In this document: positions 11,501-20,244 of the stretch, piece by piece
How the letters are laid out: each line of letters begins with the position of its first letter
Position numbering within the stretch: the stretch's first letter is position 1
Assembly (NCBI GenBank): GCA_021234155.1
Contig: JAJEKV010000184.1
Coordinates: 498,001-562,000, forward strand
DNA length: 64,000 nt
Direction of reading: 5' to 3'
From: Isoetes taiwanensis
Lineage: Eukaryota > Streptophyta > Lycopodiopsida > Isoetales > Isoetaceae
Position numbers and translations under genes: made by a program
The notes under the pieces: generated by a model
What the model saw: the letters and a program-made list of their open reading frames with translations, nothing else
Told to the model about the DNA's origin: nothing
The model's database searches: none

Positions 11501-12200
11501 TGAAGATCAAGGGCACAAATGAAATTATAGTTAAACACAAGCCACTATGGCTAGACTGTAAACCATTGTAGCTCAATAATTGATGCAGCAGAACTATAAA
11601 GAGATATACCTGATATAAACTTTTAATCCAACCACTATAGCAAACTGTTTTGAAAACCTCAACTATAAAAATCTCAAAGGAAGAGATAAGAAGAGATACC
11701 AACCTGAGATTGTTCCAGATAATGTGTTGCATGCTCCTCTCTAATATTTCGTTCTAGTCTTCTAAATTTTACATCCTTAGTATTTGGAGAAACTCTAGTG
11801 TTTGAGGTCCAAAATGTTTGTACAACTGTAATAATTGAATCTGAGATAGAGTCACACCTTTTAGATCTTTTATAATACACCCACTTTCCTCCATTGCAAT
11901 CAATTTCTTCTCTGTTTTTCTTAGCAGCTGAAATATTTCTTGGATGAACATCAAGTAGCTTTCCAATTTTTCTGTTACTCAAATTCTCATTTTCTCCACC
12001 AACTGCCATAACCAAACAACTCTTTTTGGCAGCCAAACAATCCAAATTTGTAGACTGTTTCACGGTCCTAATAGACTTCCTGATGTTACTTATCATTTGG
12101 TTCTTTGCTTTTAAGTCCCTGAGATCATCTCCCACAATTCCATCCAATGCCTTATGCTGAATAAAGTAATTTAGAATCCCTTTTTTTCATTTGCACACTC
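8505..12200 (-). pseudogene. DDE-like transposase family with HTH and Cys cluster, copy A
   Basis: Minus-strand coding blocks in order: a helix-turn-helix-like block (12190-11705) with 'NRKIGKLLDVHPRNI' and 'RVSPNTKDVKF'; a probable intron 11155-11703 (CAG/GTTGGT donor, TTCTTACAG acceptor); a block with 'YPEAKVGARSFQKLKPW' and a run of Cys/His ('CECTCSVCEPHHTCTC'); then 'VVSVVDFAENYT' (about 10540-10500), 'DTLFVQHCFKMHL' (about 10350), 'WSDGA' (about 10270), 'YFGSNHGKAEHDG' (about 10170-10130) and a C-terminal block (9130-8505) with 'RKLSCFCSCC' and 'LKVGDNFAVV'. The Asp/Asp/Glu in 'VDFAEN', 'WSDGA' and 'GKAEHDG' suggest a DDE catalytic triad. This is inference. At least three frameshifts and one in-frame stop make it a pseudogene. 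A basic frame at 12456-12274 may be an N-terminal exon. Copy B at 37.7-40.7 kb has the same block order. Confidence 0.75.
11155..11703 (-). other. Probable intron of transposase-like copy A
   Basis: The HTH block ends '...EQSQ' at a CAG/GT donor (11704/11703). The Cys-rich block opens 'MQLYERF' right after TTCTTACAG (acceptor at 11155). Removing the segment joins the blocks in frame. The intron also contains several short 'ccacttactac' and 'accattat' repeats. Confidence 0.6.
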
Positions 12201-12469
12201 ATATGCTTAGACTGCTTCAAGAATGATTCCACCAGATTCACACCCACTCTCCTCTGCATGGCTATGCTTCTTTCTACTCCAAAACATGCATTACACTGAG
12301 AAACCAATCTTTTTTTCTCTGGCGTTGGCGTCTTTTCCTCTCGGTTTCCTCTTCTCTTGTTCTTTTCTTCCTCCTTCCTGAAATTTTTGCCTTCTGTGCT
12401 GCTAGTCCAGACCCTGAATCCGATTCCAATAGTTCAATCCCTGATTCCGATTCCATTTCTTCAAGAAAA

Positions 12470-12852
12470 ACACATTCAATTTAAATTATCTGCCAATGCC
12501 AAATGTTAGGAAGGATTCACAATTGATCAGGTCATGCAATGTTAGGAAACATGCAATTGATCAGGTAATGCAATTGGATCGAGCAACGATCTGCCCGTGC
12601 TCCCAATTTTGCATTTCCTCCATACACGAAATTAGTAATTACCACGATTCTTGCTCAGTAACTAGCTAATAGAACAAATTTCCTAATTAATGCAATTTGG
12701 TAGTTTTTAGTATTAATGCCTATGTCTAACCACTTCTTGACCTATATTTCAAACTCTTCTTGGGGGGACTTGACCTACATTTCAAACTATTCTAGGGGGA
12801 CAGGGGGGACAACTACAATAGTACAATGGCCCACTTTACCCTGCATCAACCC
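12470..12852. other. Intergenic, nothing recognised
   Basis: AT-rich sequence between copy A and the LTR element. It contains small direct repeats such as 'caattgatcaggt' near 12520-12565 and two 'cattttcaaact'-like repeats. No gene is visible. Confidence 0.5.
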
Positions 12853-12861
12853 CGGCCGAAC

Positions 12862-13394
12862 TGTAATAGCGACAGGTTAAGAAAGCGGGAGGAGACTTTT
12901 GCTAAGGAGTCCGGCACCAGCAATCGACCACCCCTTGGATTCGGCACCAAGAACCCAGTTTGTGTAGCTTTCTAAATCCAACCTCTTTGGGATTCGAGAG
13001 TGCCGCAAACTGAATCCGCCCTCCTAGTTTGCAATCCGCCTCAAATCCAAATCTGGGGACACTATTTAATTGCTTGAATGTGGGATTTAGCCCGGAATCT
13101 TAAGCTGTGGTTATTTCTTGAGGCTTACTAGAGTTGTATTTGCTGTATTCTGAAAGATTCCTGACCATAAGAGAAGAAACCGTGGCCAATCTGTTTGTTA
13201 TTCCCCTGGAATTTGCCTTAATCCCTGGATCCGGTTGGGTGGAAACTGGAAGCTCCATAGCTTGGTTGTGGAAACCAAGAACCTTTGTTGTTGATCAAAG
13301 CTCTTATAAGAATCTAAGAATTGATTCGTTTGCTTCTATCTATTAACTGTCTTTCAAAGTGGGTAAAATCTTTAAGAATCCTTAAACCATATTA
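12862..13394 (+). repeat. 5' LTR of the gag-only element
   Basis: It begins TGTAATAGCGACAGG and ends 'cttaaaccatatta', two bases before the primer site. It is aligned end to end with 15353-15874. The main difference is a rearranged stretch near 12955-13015. Confidence 0.85.
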
Positions 13395-13396
13395 AT

Positions 13397-13410
13397 TGGT
13401 ATCAGAGCGA
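13397..13410 (+). other. Primer-binding site (tRNA-iMet type)
   Basis: TGGTATCAGAGC lies just inside the 5' LTR. It is complementary to the 3' end of initiator tRNA-Met and is the commonest primer site of plant LTR retrotransposons. Confidence 0.9.
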
Positions 13411-13431
13411 GCCGATCCTCCTACCTGATCA

Positions 13432-14634
13432 ATGGCCCAACGCTTTAATGTTACTGAAGCACAATACCAGCAAGCCTTGTCCAATGCCAGCTACATTGCA
13501 TCCCAGTTAGCTTTGCCTATGCCTAGCAGTCAGCAAGAGTATGACAGGCAAGTGGAATTGCTGTCTATTCTGTATCGCTTCCTTCCAGATATTTATTTGC
13601 AACCTTCGCAACCACCTCCTCTGCCTAATGGTCCTCCACCAGTAACTCCTCCACCGCCACCTAAGCTGAGAAAATGGTTAGAGAAAGTAGACATGCCGTC
13701 TTTCAAAGGGGGGAAGACAAAGCCTGTCAAGGTTGTCAGTTTCATCAGTCAGTGGGAAAAGTTCTTTGAACGTGTGCAGGCAACAGATGTGGAAAGACTG
13801 CAAGCCATGGATACCTATCTAAAAGATCAAGCCCAAGCATGGTGGCAAGGCAGACGAGAATGTGATCCCAAGATCACTGATTGGGAAAGTTTCAAAACGG
13901 CATTTGACACACATTATTTGCCCTCTAATTATCACAGTGAGCTGCGTAGGGAATGGGATCGTCTGAAGCAGGGGAAAACAGAGAGTATTCAGTCCTACAC
14001 TTCCAAATTTACTCACTTAGCGGCATTAATAAGGAATCTGGATGGGAAAGAGCTTCTGAGAAAATATGTCAGCGGATGTAGGGACGATATTTATGCGGAG
14101 ATGGAAATATTCCACCCCAAAGATTTAAATGAAGCCATAAAACTAGCATCTGCAGTGGAACGGAAAATAGATCCCAAAACTAGGAAATTTGATTTCTGGG
14201 ATGAAGACACTTCAGATGATCAAGAGGATAAAAAGAGTAGCAAAGAGAAGAATGGAAGTAAGGAATCTTCCAGAAGCTTCAAGAAGAGGAAAAATAACGG
14301 CAACGGTAATGGTTCGGAAAAGAGGTGGGAAGAGGGAGGTCAAGGTAGACCGAGGAAGGAAACTAGGGAGCCAAAGGGAGGTTGTTATAGATGCGGAGGA
14401 AAACATTACCTAAGGGATTGCCCGTTCGGAGAGGGAGGGATCACAAAGGTTGAGCCACCTAAACCTCAAAGGGGTGCACAAATGCATGCTATTGAAGGTC
14501 CCAAACCGGAGGATATACCTGAGACCTCTAAAGCTGCTGATGAGCGGAAGAAAGGTGTAAGCTTCCAAGATGAGGAACGAGCAAAGGCTAATGCCAAAGA
14601 ACGGAAATGGCTCCAAATGGGAACTCTGGGGTAA
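13432..14634 (+). CDS. gag: Retrotransposon gag polyprotein, intact
   Basis: A 400-residue frame starts 22 bases after the primer-binding site. Residues 1-60 are helical and Gln/Tyr-rich. A proline-rich linker follows at 59-77. A Retrotrans_gag capsid domain runs from about 100 to 205, with 'SFISQWEKFF', 'AQAWWQG' and 'WESFKTAFDTHYLP'. A long basic Lys/Arg/Gly-rich stretch covers 262-315. A CCHC zinc knuckle of the C-x2-C-x3-H-x4-C form uses C318, C321, H325 and C330. The last 70 residues are charged. Gag packages element RNA into particles. No protease or polymerase follows, so processing would need a helper in trans. The frame is open throughout although the LTRs have diverged. The ATG at 13432 is the first in the leader and opens the frame. 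Confidence 0.9.
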   Translation: MAQRFNVTEAQYQQALSNASYIASQLALPMPSSQQEYDRQVELLSILYRFLPDIYLQPSQPPPLPNGPPPVTPPPPPKLRKWLEKVDMPSFKGGKTKPVKVVSFISQWEKFFERVQATDVERLQAMDTYLKDQAQAWWQGRRECDPKITDWESFKTAFDTHYLPSNYHSELRREWDRLKQGKTESIQSYTSKFTHLAALIRNLDGKELLRKYVSGCRDDIYAEMEIFHPKDLNEAIKLASAVERKIDPKTRKFDFWDEDTSDDQEDKKSSKEKNGSKESSRSFKKRKNNGNGNGSEKRWEEGGQGRPRKETREPKGGCYRCGGKHYLRDCPFGEGGITKVEPPKPQRGAQMHAIEGPKPEDIPETSKAADERKKGVSFQDEERAKANAKERKWLQMGTLG

Positions 14635-14817
14635 ACATAGTTAAAATTTATACCTTTAGGGTAAAATTTGCAAGATTTGATTTGCAAGATTTGATTTTGT
14701 ATGTTGAATTTCGTGTGGAATGAAAATTAAACTATTATGTAAATATGGTGCATTAGATGTAAATTTTGAAGAATGGCAATTGTAGTTGTTGCAATAGGCC
14801 TGACAAAATTTACATCA

Positions 14818-14906
14818 GTATCGTGGAGATACAATGATTGGGTATCGTGGAGATACAATTAAGTAGTACCGCGGAGGTACAAGGATATATCGTACTGCGG
14901 AAGTAC
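14818..14906 (+). repeat. Four tandem mini-hairpins with covarying stems
   Basis: 15-base hairpins lie at 14818-14832, 14842-14856, 14866-14880 and 14892-14906, spaced 24, 24 and 26 bases. Each is a 5-bp stem around a GYGGA loop. The stems are GTATC/GATAC (twice), GTACC/GGTAC and GTACT/AGTAC. Changes on one arm are matched on the other. They lie between gag and the 3' LTR. Confidence 0.8.
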
Positions 14907-15352
14907 GCGGATATCCATAACTGTTGATTACATTTGCAGGACTAGGGAACTCTTCAATGCAATTTGTTTTGGGAACAATTACCTTGGGAAGGGATGGATC
15001 CATCTCAAGTGCGTTCAAAAGATCGCGGACGATCTTCTTTAAGAAGGGATGGAACTGATATGGAGCATGCTAGAGGGAATGGTCCAGAGAATTAAGGCAA
15101 TGGGGCATAATAATATCAAGGGGTACAAGAATTGGCAAAAAGAGCAAGATAATACCTTCAAATATTGTAAGCAAAAGAATAGGGCAGATAATCTTCATGC
15201 AACTATATTTGCAAAAGGCGGAGGATATTTTAAAGAAAAGGGAAGGTTCATGCAATTATTTAGCAAAAGTGGGGCATTATCAGAATAGAAACAGGAACGT
15301 TGGCTTTGACAAAAAAGGCAGCGTCGAACTATAACAAAGGAGGCGGCCGAAC

Positions 15353-15874
15353 TGTAATAGCGACAGGTTAAGAAAGCGGGAGGAGACTTTTGCTAAGGAC
15401 TCCGGCACCAGCAATCGACCCTGCCCTTGGATTCGGCACCAGCAACCCAGATTTCGCTGTAGCTTTCTAAATCCAACCTATGCTGCAGCTGAATCCGGCC
15501 CTCCTAGTTTGCAATCCGGCCTCAAATCCAACTGTAGGACACTATTTAATTGCTTGAATGTGGGATTTAGCCCGGAATCTTAAGCTGTGGTTATTTCTTG
15601 AGGCTTACTAGAGTTGTATTTGCTGTATTCTGAAAGATTCCTGACCACAAGAGAAGAAACCGTGGCCAATCTGTTTGTTATTCCCCTGGAATTTGACTTA
15701 ATCCGTGGATCCGGTTGGGTGGAAACTGGAAGCTCCATAGCTTGGTTGTGGAAACCAAGAACCATTGTTGTTGATCAAAGCTCTTATAAGAATCTAAGAA
15801 TTGATTCGTTTGTTTCTATCTATTAACTGTCTTTCAAAGTGGATAAAATCTTTAAGAATCCTTAAACCATATCA
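15353..15874 (+). repeat. 3' LTR of the gag-only element
   Basis: It begins TGTAATAGCGACAGG and ends 'aaccatatca'. A purine-rich 'caaaggaggcgg' about ten bases upstream may be the polypurine tract. Its right edge abuts the broken end of a receptor-kinase pseudogene. Confidence 0.85.
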
Positions 15875-15875
15875 A

Positions 15876-16720
15876 TAGGACCAATATCTCGTGATGGAAA
15901 TCTCTAGCTTGATTGGTTGTAGCCTTGATTACTTTGATAGCTGATTGTAAACCAGTTTTGGTTGACCCTTTGTAGACATCAGCAAACCCACCTTCCTCTA
16001 TTTTCTCCTTGAAGTTTTTTGTCATGTCTTGTATGCGGATTCAGGCACTTTGGCCAAAACTAAGCCTCCCTCGAATTCGAAGCTTGGCTTGCCTTCGAGG
16101 ACCGAACCCACGTATCAAAATAAGAGAAATTTCTTGGACCTATTATAGATAAGTCAAACTTTTCCTTGTGAAGTGTAGGGACATTTGAGGCTTGATCCCT
16201 TGGTCTTCTATGCTTTATATAACAAATATAGCATCAAGGTTACACCAATCAAGACTATTACAATGACAAGAAATATTGCTAGAAATGCAGCAACATGAAT
16301 ATACTTTTTACGACCAACGTAAAGAAAAGCAAAGTGATTCTGGGAAGTAGAATATACCAAAAGGATCAAGTTGTCTCAGAATGAAATGATGAGCACCAAG
16401 TGGTCCAGATATAGATTCATTGAAAAATGCAGCAAAGCATGTCAGGTCTTGAGTGCATGCGTTTTCGCAATATAGGAGTAAACTGGATTAGAAGCTTGGT
16501 TAGAAGAATGTGATACACCTTTCAATTTTAAGAATTTGGTTGTGTAATCTGTAACTTTTGCCTGAAGTGCATCCTCCAGAAGCATTAATTGAACTTACAA
16601 CAGAAAATGTATCAAGGCAAGAGCAACCTCCTCGCTTAGGTCACAAAATCCATAGCTTCCACATATATACTCTGTATTGCATTTGGAGGAACTTGATGAT
16701 GTTCTTGCTAGTGCATTGAA
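15876..16720 (-). pseudogene. Truncated receptor-like kinase pseudogene, paralogue of 18562-20202
   Basis: Minus-strand pieces align in order with the intact kinase downstream: EGF-like 'CNTEYICGSYGFCD' (about 16675-16635), 'DYTTKFLKLKGVSHSS' (about 16540-16500), a hydrophobic membrane segment with 'LVIVIVLIGVTLMLYLL' (about 16290-16210) and the kinase N-lobe 'EEGGFADVYKG' and 'AIKVIKA' (about 16000-15930). It stops within the region matching 'REISVLSV' of the paralogue, at the LTR border. The C-lobe and several PAN cysteines are absent. Frameshifts and stops show it is not translated intact. It and the intact gene look like a tandem duplication of which one copy was broken. Confidence 0.85.
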
Positions 16721-16741
16721 GACCAATAAATAGTGCCAATT

Positions 16742-16902
16742 TGCTATCTATCTATCTATCTATCTATCTAATGGTCTCTTAAAATTGAAGGATTAGAAAG
16801 TGGCGACAATCTACCTTAACCCAGCCATAAATATCTATCTAATGGTCTCTTAAAATTGAAGGATTAGAAAGTGGCGACAATCTACCTTAACCCAGCCATA
16901 AA
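16742..16902. repeat. (CTAT)n microsatellite plus 71-bp tandem duplication
   Basis: Seven CTAT units at about 16742-16770 run into a segment (16771-16841) that is repeated from 16842 to 16902 without visible change. The unit junction is 'atatctatctaatgg', so the duplication probably arose by slippage between CTAT tracts. Confidence 0.9.
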
Positions 16903-18560
16903 ATGATTTTTAAGGGAGGTATTTTGCCTAATCAAATATTCCTTGACGTAAAATATAGCCCTAAAAGGGCAAATTATAAAAATACCCCTCTTCGTGGAGG
17001 CCGAGGCTTGTCCCACTTGAAGGTCAAAATGGAGGCTAACGTAAACGTGCCGTTGGGGGTCTGCCCTATTTATTTACAAAAATCGGAACTCTGTGGCTCT
17101 TGCACGACATTTTTTTACTAGCAATTAGGTATGCAGGCTTGCGTTTTCTTTTCAATAGTACCTAAATCATGTTGGATCCAAGCAAATACTTATTAAATCC
17201 AAACAAATATTTCTTTTCCTTTTGCATTTTTGTATCAGTTTCATTCCTTCTGCCTGCCTGGCTTTTCCGATGCATCTCAATTGAAGATCTTATAGGAGTT
17301 CGGACGCACGTTCCCATTTTTGTGCATTGTCCTTTTATGGAATGAGAACGTTAATGCAGATGCATTCTAATGTAGTTAGCTAACTGCTTCTACTTAAATT
17401 TTGTGCATCTAGGTATAACAACATGAATTGAGCTTCATAGTTCTAACATCGGTTTTATATAAGCCCCTTGCATTTGATTTTGAAAATGCCACTCCTGTCA
17501 ATGAGCTTTTGTTTGTTGTAGAATAGAATATAGAGTCATCGAGGGAGTTGCACCATTTTAAGATTCGGTACTTTGATAACAAAAATAGGTTGCTCTGTAT
17601 GTGATGTCTTATCACATCCATGCCATTTGGTACTCTATCATGAGATCAATCTATGTGTATTATTAGCAGGCTTGCCTTTAGACATGTATGTACCATGAAA
17701 GGGGAATAAAGAAAAGACTGTAGTCTGTTGGACAACATAATGTACAATTTTTGCTCAATGTATATGGCAGATCTGGAACCATGCTCTTGATTAGAATGGC
17801 ACACCGCCTCCAAGGTTTCTGAAGCCATTGAAGCTACTGCTGTCGAATACAACAGGAGCAAGAGTAAATTGTTTTTCTTTATTCAGGGAGAAATAATATG
17901 CAGTGTTGCCCATGCCCTGAATGGTCGTACCCTAGTTGCAAGTTACTCTCCTATTTCACAATATAGAAACATATGCAAGAGTATGACGTGAAGTGATCTA
18001 GATACTGCCATAGTATCTAACTTACATGCAACTTCATGATTTTGCTGGAACTAGTGCTATTAGAGCATTACTCGGGCATTTTTTATTCAGGAACGTGGGT
18101 TACCTCTCCGTCTTATTTATATAAAAATGTCTCTCGTCTACGATGAGAGACAAAAATTGATCACTCATGTGGCCTTGACCAGAGAGAGAGACTAGAGAGA
18201 GCAATTATTGTAGATGTGATTGCATAAAGACATAGTTAGCTAGTAAAAGCACCTTGTTATAAGCCTTGAAGCATTTTTTGTTCCTATTATCAAATTGTGA
18301 TGAGCCGTATGTGCCTGGCAAAACTCAGAAATCTGCAATTGAAGTTAATTTAAGAGAAGAAAGAGAAAGAAAACTGTGTGAGAGAAAAAATGCTTCAATT
18401 TCTCACTGGAAATTTTTCATTTATGCATGTATAGATTACAATGGGAAGTTCTGGTGCATATAAATATTTGTTAAATAAAAATATGAAAACTAAAATTTTA
18501 TATGACACACCCATTATTGCAAGAGAGACCCCTTGAATAGTAACAAGGATAACAATCTTA
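16903..18560. other. Intergenic, no gene recognised
   Basis: AT-rich DNA between the pseudogene and the intact kinase. Only short frames with no domain are present, and a short GA-rich patch at 18180-18205. It would include the 3' untranslated region of the minus-strand kinase near 18500-18560. Confidence 0.5.
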
Positions 18561-18561
18561 G

Positions 18562-20202
18562 TTATCTGCCTGCACCCAATAATGGAGAAGGAGAAAATTG
18601 AGGTTGATAATTGCCACTAGCGGTTTCACTGATAGACTGACTGTAGCTTGCTCCAAACGCAGGATTAAGTGACATGCCAGGGCGTTTGGCAGCAAAGATA
18701 TCCTTCAGAGTTGTCACTTGTGGAGTGGACATGGTTTGGATAGGTATTCTTCCTTGCAGCATGTGCAGAACAGAACACATGGAAGGACGTTCAGGATTTG
18801 GCAGAAGACAAAGAAAAGCAACCTGAAGCACCCTCTTAGCTTCAACTCTGTTTACAGATCTGTGAATTGCAGCATCTACAAGCTCAAATGGGAAATAATC
18901 TCCCCTCCCAAAGGATGTAACAGCTTCTGCAAATGTTGCACCTGGCAGATCTAAAATGCTTCTCCCTGCTACAGTTTCCAGCATTATAACTCCAAAACTG
19001 TAAACATCCATTTTGTCATTTAGACCAGCACCCATGAGTGTTTCTGGTGCTATGTATAACGGTGTGCCTCTGATGGTCATAGTCATGGTCATAGACTGAT
19101 CTCTGTCAAGCAACCTGCTAAGACCAAAATCAGCAACCTTGGGGATGAATTTTTCATCAAGTAATATATTCTGAGGCTTCAGATCCAAATGTAGAACAAT
19201 GTTTCCACACTGTTCGTGTAGATAATACATCCCAGATGCAACACCTGTGATGATATTGAATCTCGTTTCCCAACTTAGCACTGTCTTTGGATTGGTGTTC
19301 TCAAAAATCCACCTGTCTAGTGAACCATTCACCATGAATTTATATACTAGAATCATTTTACCATTATCTGTGCAATAGCCAAGAAAGTCAACCAGGTTCC
19401 AATGGTGTGTAACTGACAAGACCGAGATCTCGCGCTGAAAGTCTTTTGCTGTACTGGAGGCTTTGATCACTTTGACAGCTAACACAGTACCTGTTTTGGT
19501 CCATCCTTTAAAAACATCAGCAAATCCTCCATCACCAATTTTTTCCTTGAATTTCTTAGTCATAACTTCTATCTCAGCGTAGGAAAACTTTTTAGGCCCT
19601 ATAACACCCACTTCAACATCTGCAGAAATTGGTGGCCCAGGTGGCACTGAAACCTTGGTTTTATGCTTCTTACAACAAATTACAATAACAATTGCGCCAA
19701 TTAACACAATTACACCTCCAGCAACCCCCCCTATAATTGCACCAATTGGAATACTAGACTTGGCTTTACCATTAACATAGATGAATGCAAGGTCAGTAGC
19801 ATCAGAAGTAAATATGAAGGAACCAGGTTTTTCCAGCAGCAAGCGGCAATTACCGGATGCATTATAAAATGCAACATAACAGAGATTGTTTTGATTGCAC
19901 TTATCTTTGCAATCCGACGATGTGGTGGAAGAATAATAGGGATCAGAATCAATGTATGAAGAATAGGCTACTTGAGTAAGCGTTATGAATTTGGATGTAT
20001 AACTGCCAAGGTTGCATCCCTTGCTTAGATCTGTGGAATCAACTGCAGAGAAAGACTCAGGACAGAAGCAATTTAATTGGCCTGGATCACAGAAACCATA
20101 GCTTCCACATACATTTTGTGTAGTACAAAATGAAGAATTAGCTGCTCTTGCTAATGGGATTAAGAGGAGAAATATCGCCCATGTGGTCATGAACTCAACC
20201 AT
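18562..20202 (-). CDS. Receptor-like protein kinase with EGF-like and PAN-like ectodomain (SD2/G-type-lectin-related)
   Basis: A single uninterrupted 546-residue frame. Residues 1-20 form a signal peptide ('WAIFLLLIPLARA'). An EGF-like module covers 26-63 ('CGSYGFCDPGQLNCFCPESF'). A PAN/apple-like module covers about 63-145 (C98, C102, C108, C119). The membrane helix is about 151-176, followed by 'CCKKHKTK'. The kinase spans about 215-485, with glycine loop 'IGDGGFADVFKG', K244, E258, catalytic loop 'HLDLKPQN' (D340, N345), DFG 358-360 and APE 385-387. HLD instead of HRD makes it a non-RD kinase. The second loop Gly is Ala. The bulb-lectin and S-locus glycoprotein domains usual for G-type receptors are missing, so the ligand is unknown. 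It should phosphorylate Ser/Thr at the plasma membrane. The ATG at 20202 gives the signal peptide; a second ATG four codons in is possible. Confidence 0.93.
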   Translation of the reverse strand: MVEFMTTWAIFLLLIPLARAANSSFCTTQNVCGSYGFCDPGQLNCFCPESFSAVDSTDLSKGCNLGSYTSKFITLTQVAYSSYIDSDPYYSSTTSSDCKDKCNQNNLCYVAFYNASGNCRLLLEKPGSFIFTSDATDLAFIYVNGKAKSSIPIGAIIGGVAGGVIVLIGAIVIVICCKKHKTKVSVPPGPPISADVEVGVIGPKKFSYAEIEVMTKKFKEKIGDGGFADVFKGWTKTGTVLAVKVIKASSTAKDFQREISVLSVTHHWNLVDFLGYCTDNGKMILVYKFMVNGSLDRWIFENTNPKTVLSWETRFNIITGVASGMYYLHEQCGNIVLHLDLKPQNILLDEKFIPKVADFGLSRLLDRDQSMTMTMTIRGTPLYIAPETLMGAGLNDKMDVYSFGVIMLETVAGRSILDLPGATFAEAVTSFGRGDYFPFELVDAAIHRSVNRVEAKRVLQVAFLCLLPNPERPSMCSVLHMLQGRIPIQTMSTPQVTTLKDIFAAKRPGMSLNPAFGASYSQSISETASGNYQPQFSPSPLLGAGR

Positions 20203-20221
20203 TTTCGCCCTCCCTCTGCTC

Positions 20222-20243
20222 TGAATGAATGAATGAATGAATA
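20222..20243. repeat. (GAAT)n microsatellite in the probable kinase 5' UTR
   Basis: Five GAAT units lie about 20-40 bases upstream of the kinase start codon on the minus strand. Confidence 0.8.
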
Positions 20244-20244
20244 A

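Larger units (their letters stand above)
12853..15874 (+). mobile_element. Non-autonomous gag-only LTR retrotransposon (TR-GAG-like)
   Basis: Two direct repeats of about 0.52 kb (12862-13394 and 15353-15874) flank an interior with a tRNA-Met-type primer site, one intact gag frame and no pol. Total length is about 3.0 kb. That architecture matches the gag-only class described in plants as TR-GAG, which depends on enzymes from other elements. The LTRs differ by scattered substitutions and small indels, so insertion is not very recent. Both LTRs are preceded by the same nine bases 'cggccgaac', so the true 5' border may lie there. I found no target-site duplication. Confidence 0.88.

Noticed and set aside
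13134-13346. 70-codon frame repeated at 15614-15826
   Set aside because: Both lie inside the LTRs and match because the LTRs match; no start context or domain.
14189-14413. Plus and minus frames overlapping gag
   Set aside because: Shadows of the gag frame; basic residues come from the AAG/AGG-rich gag linker.
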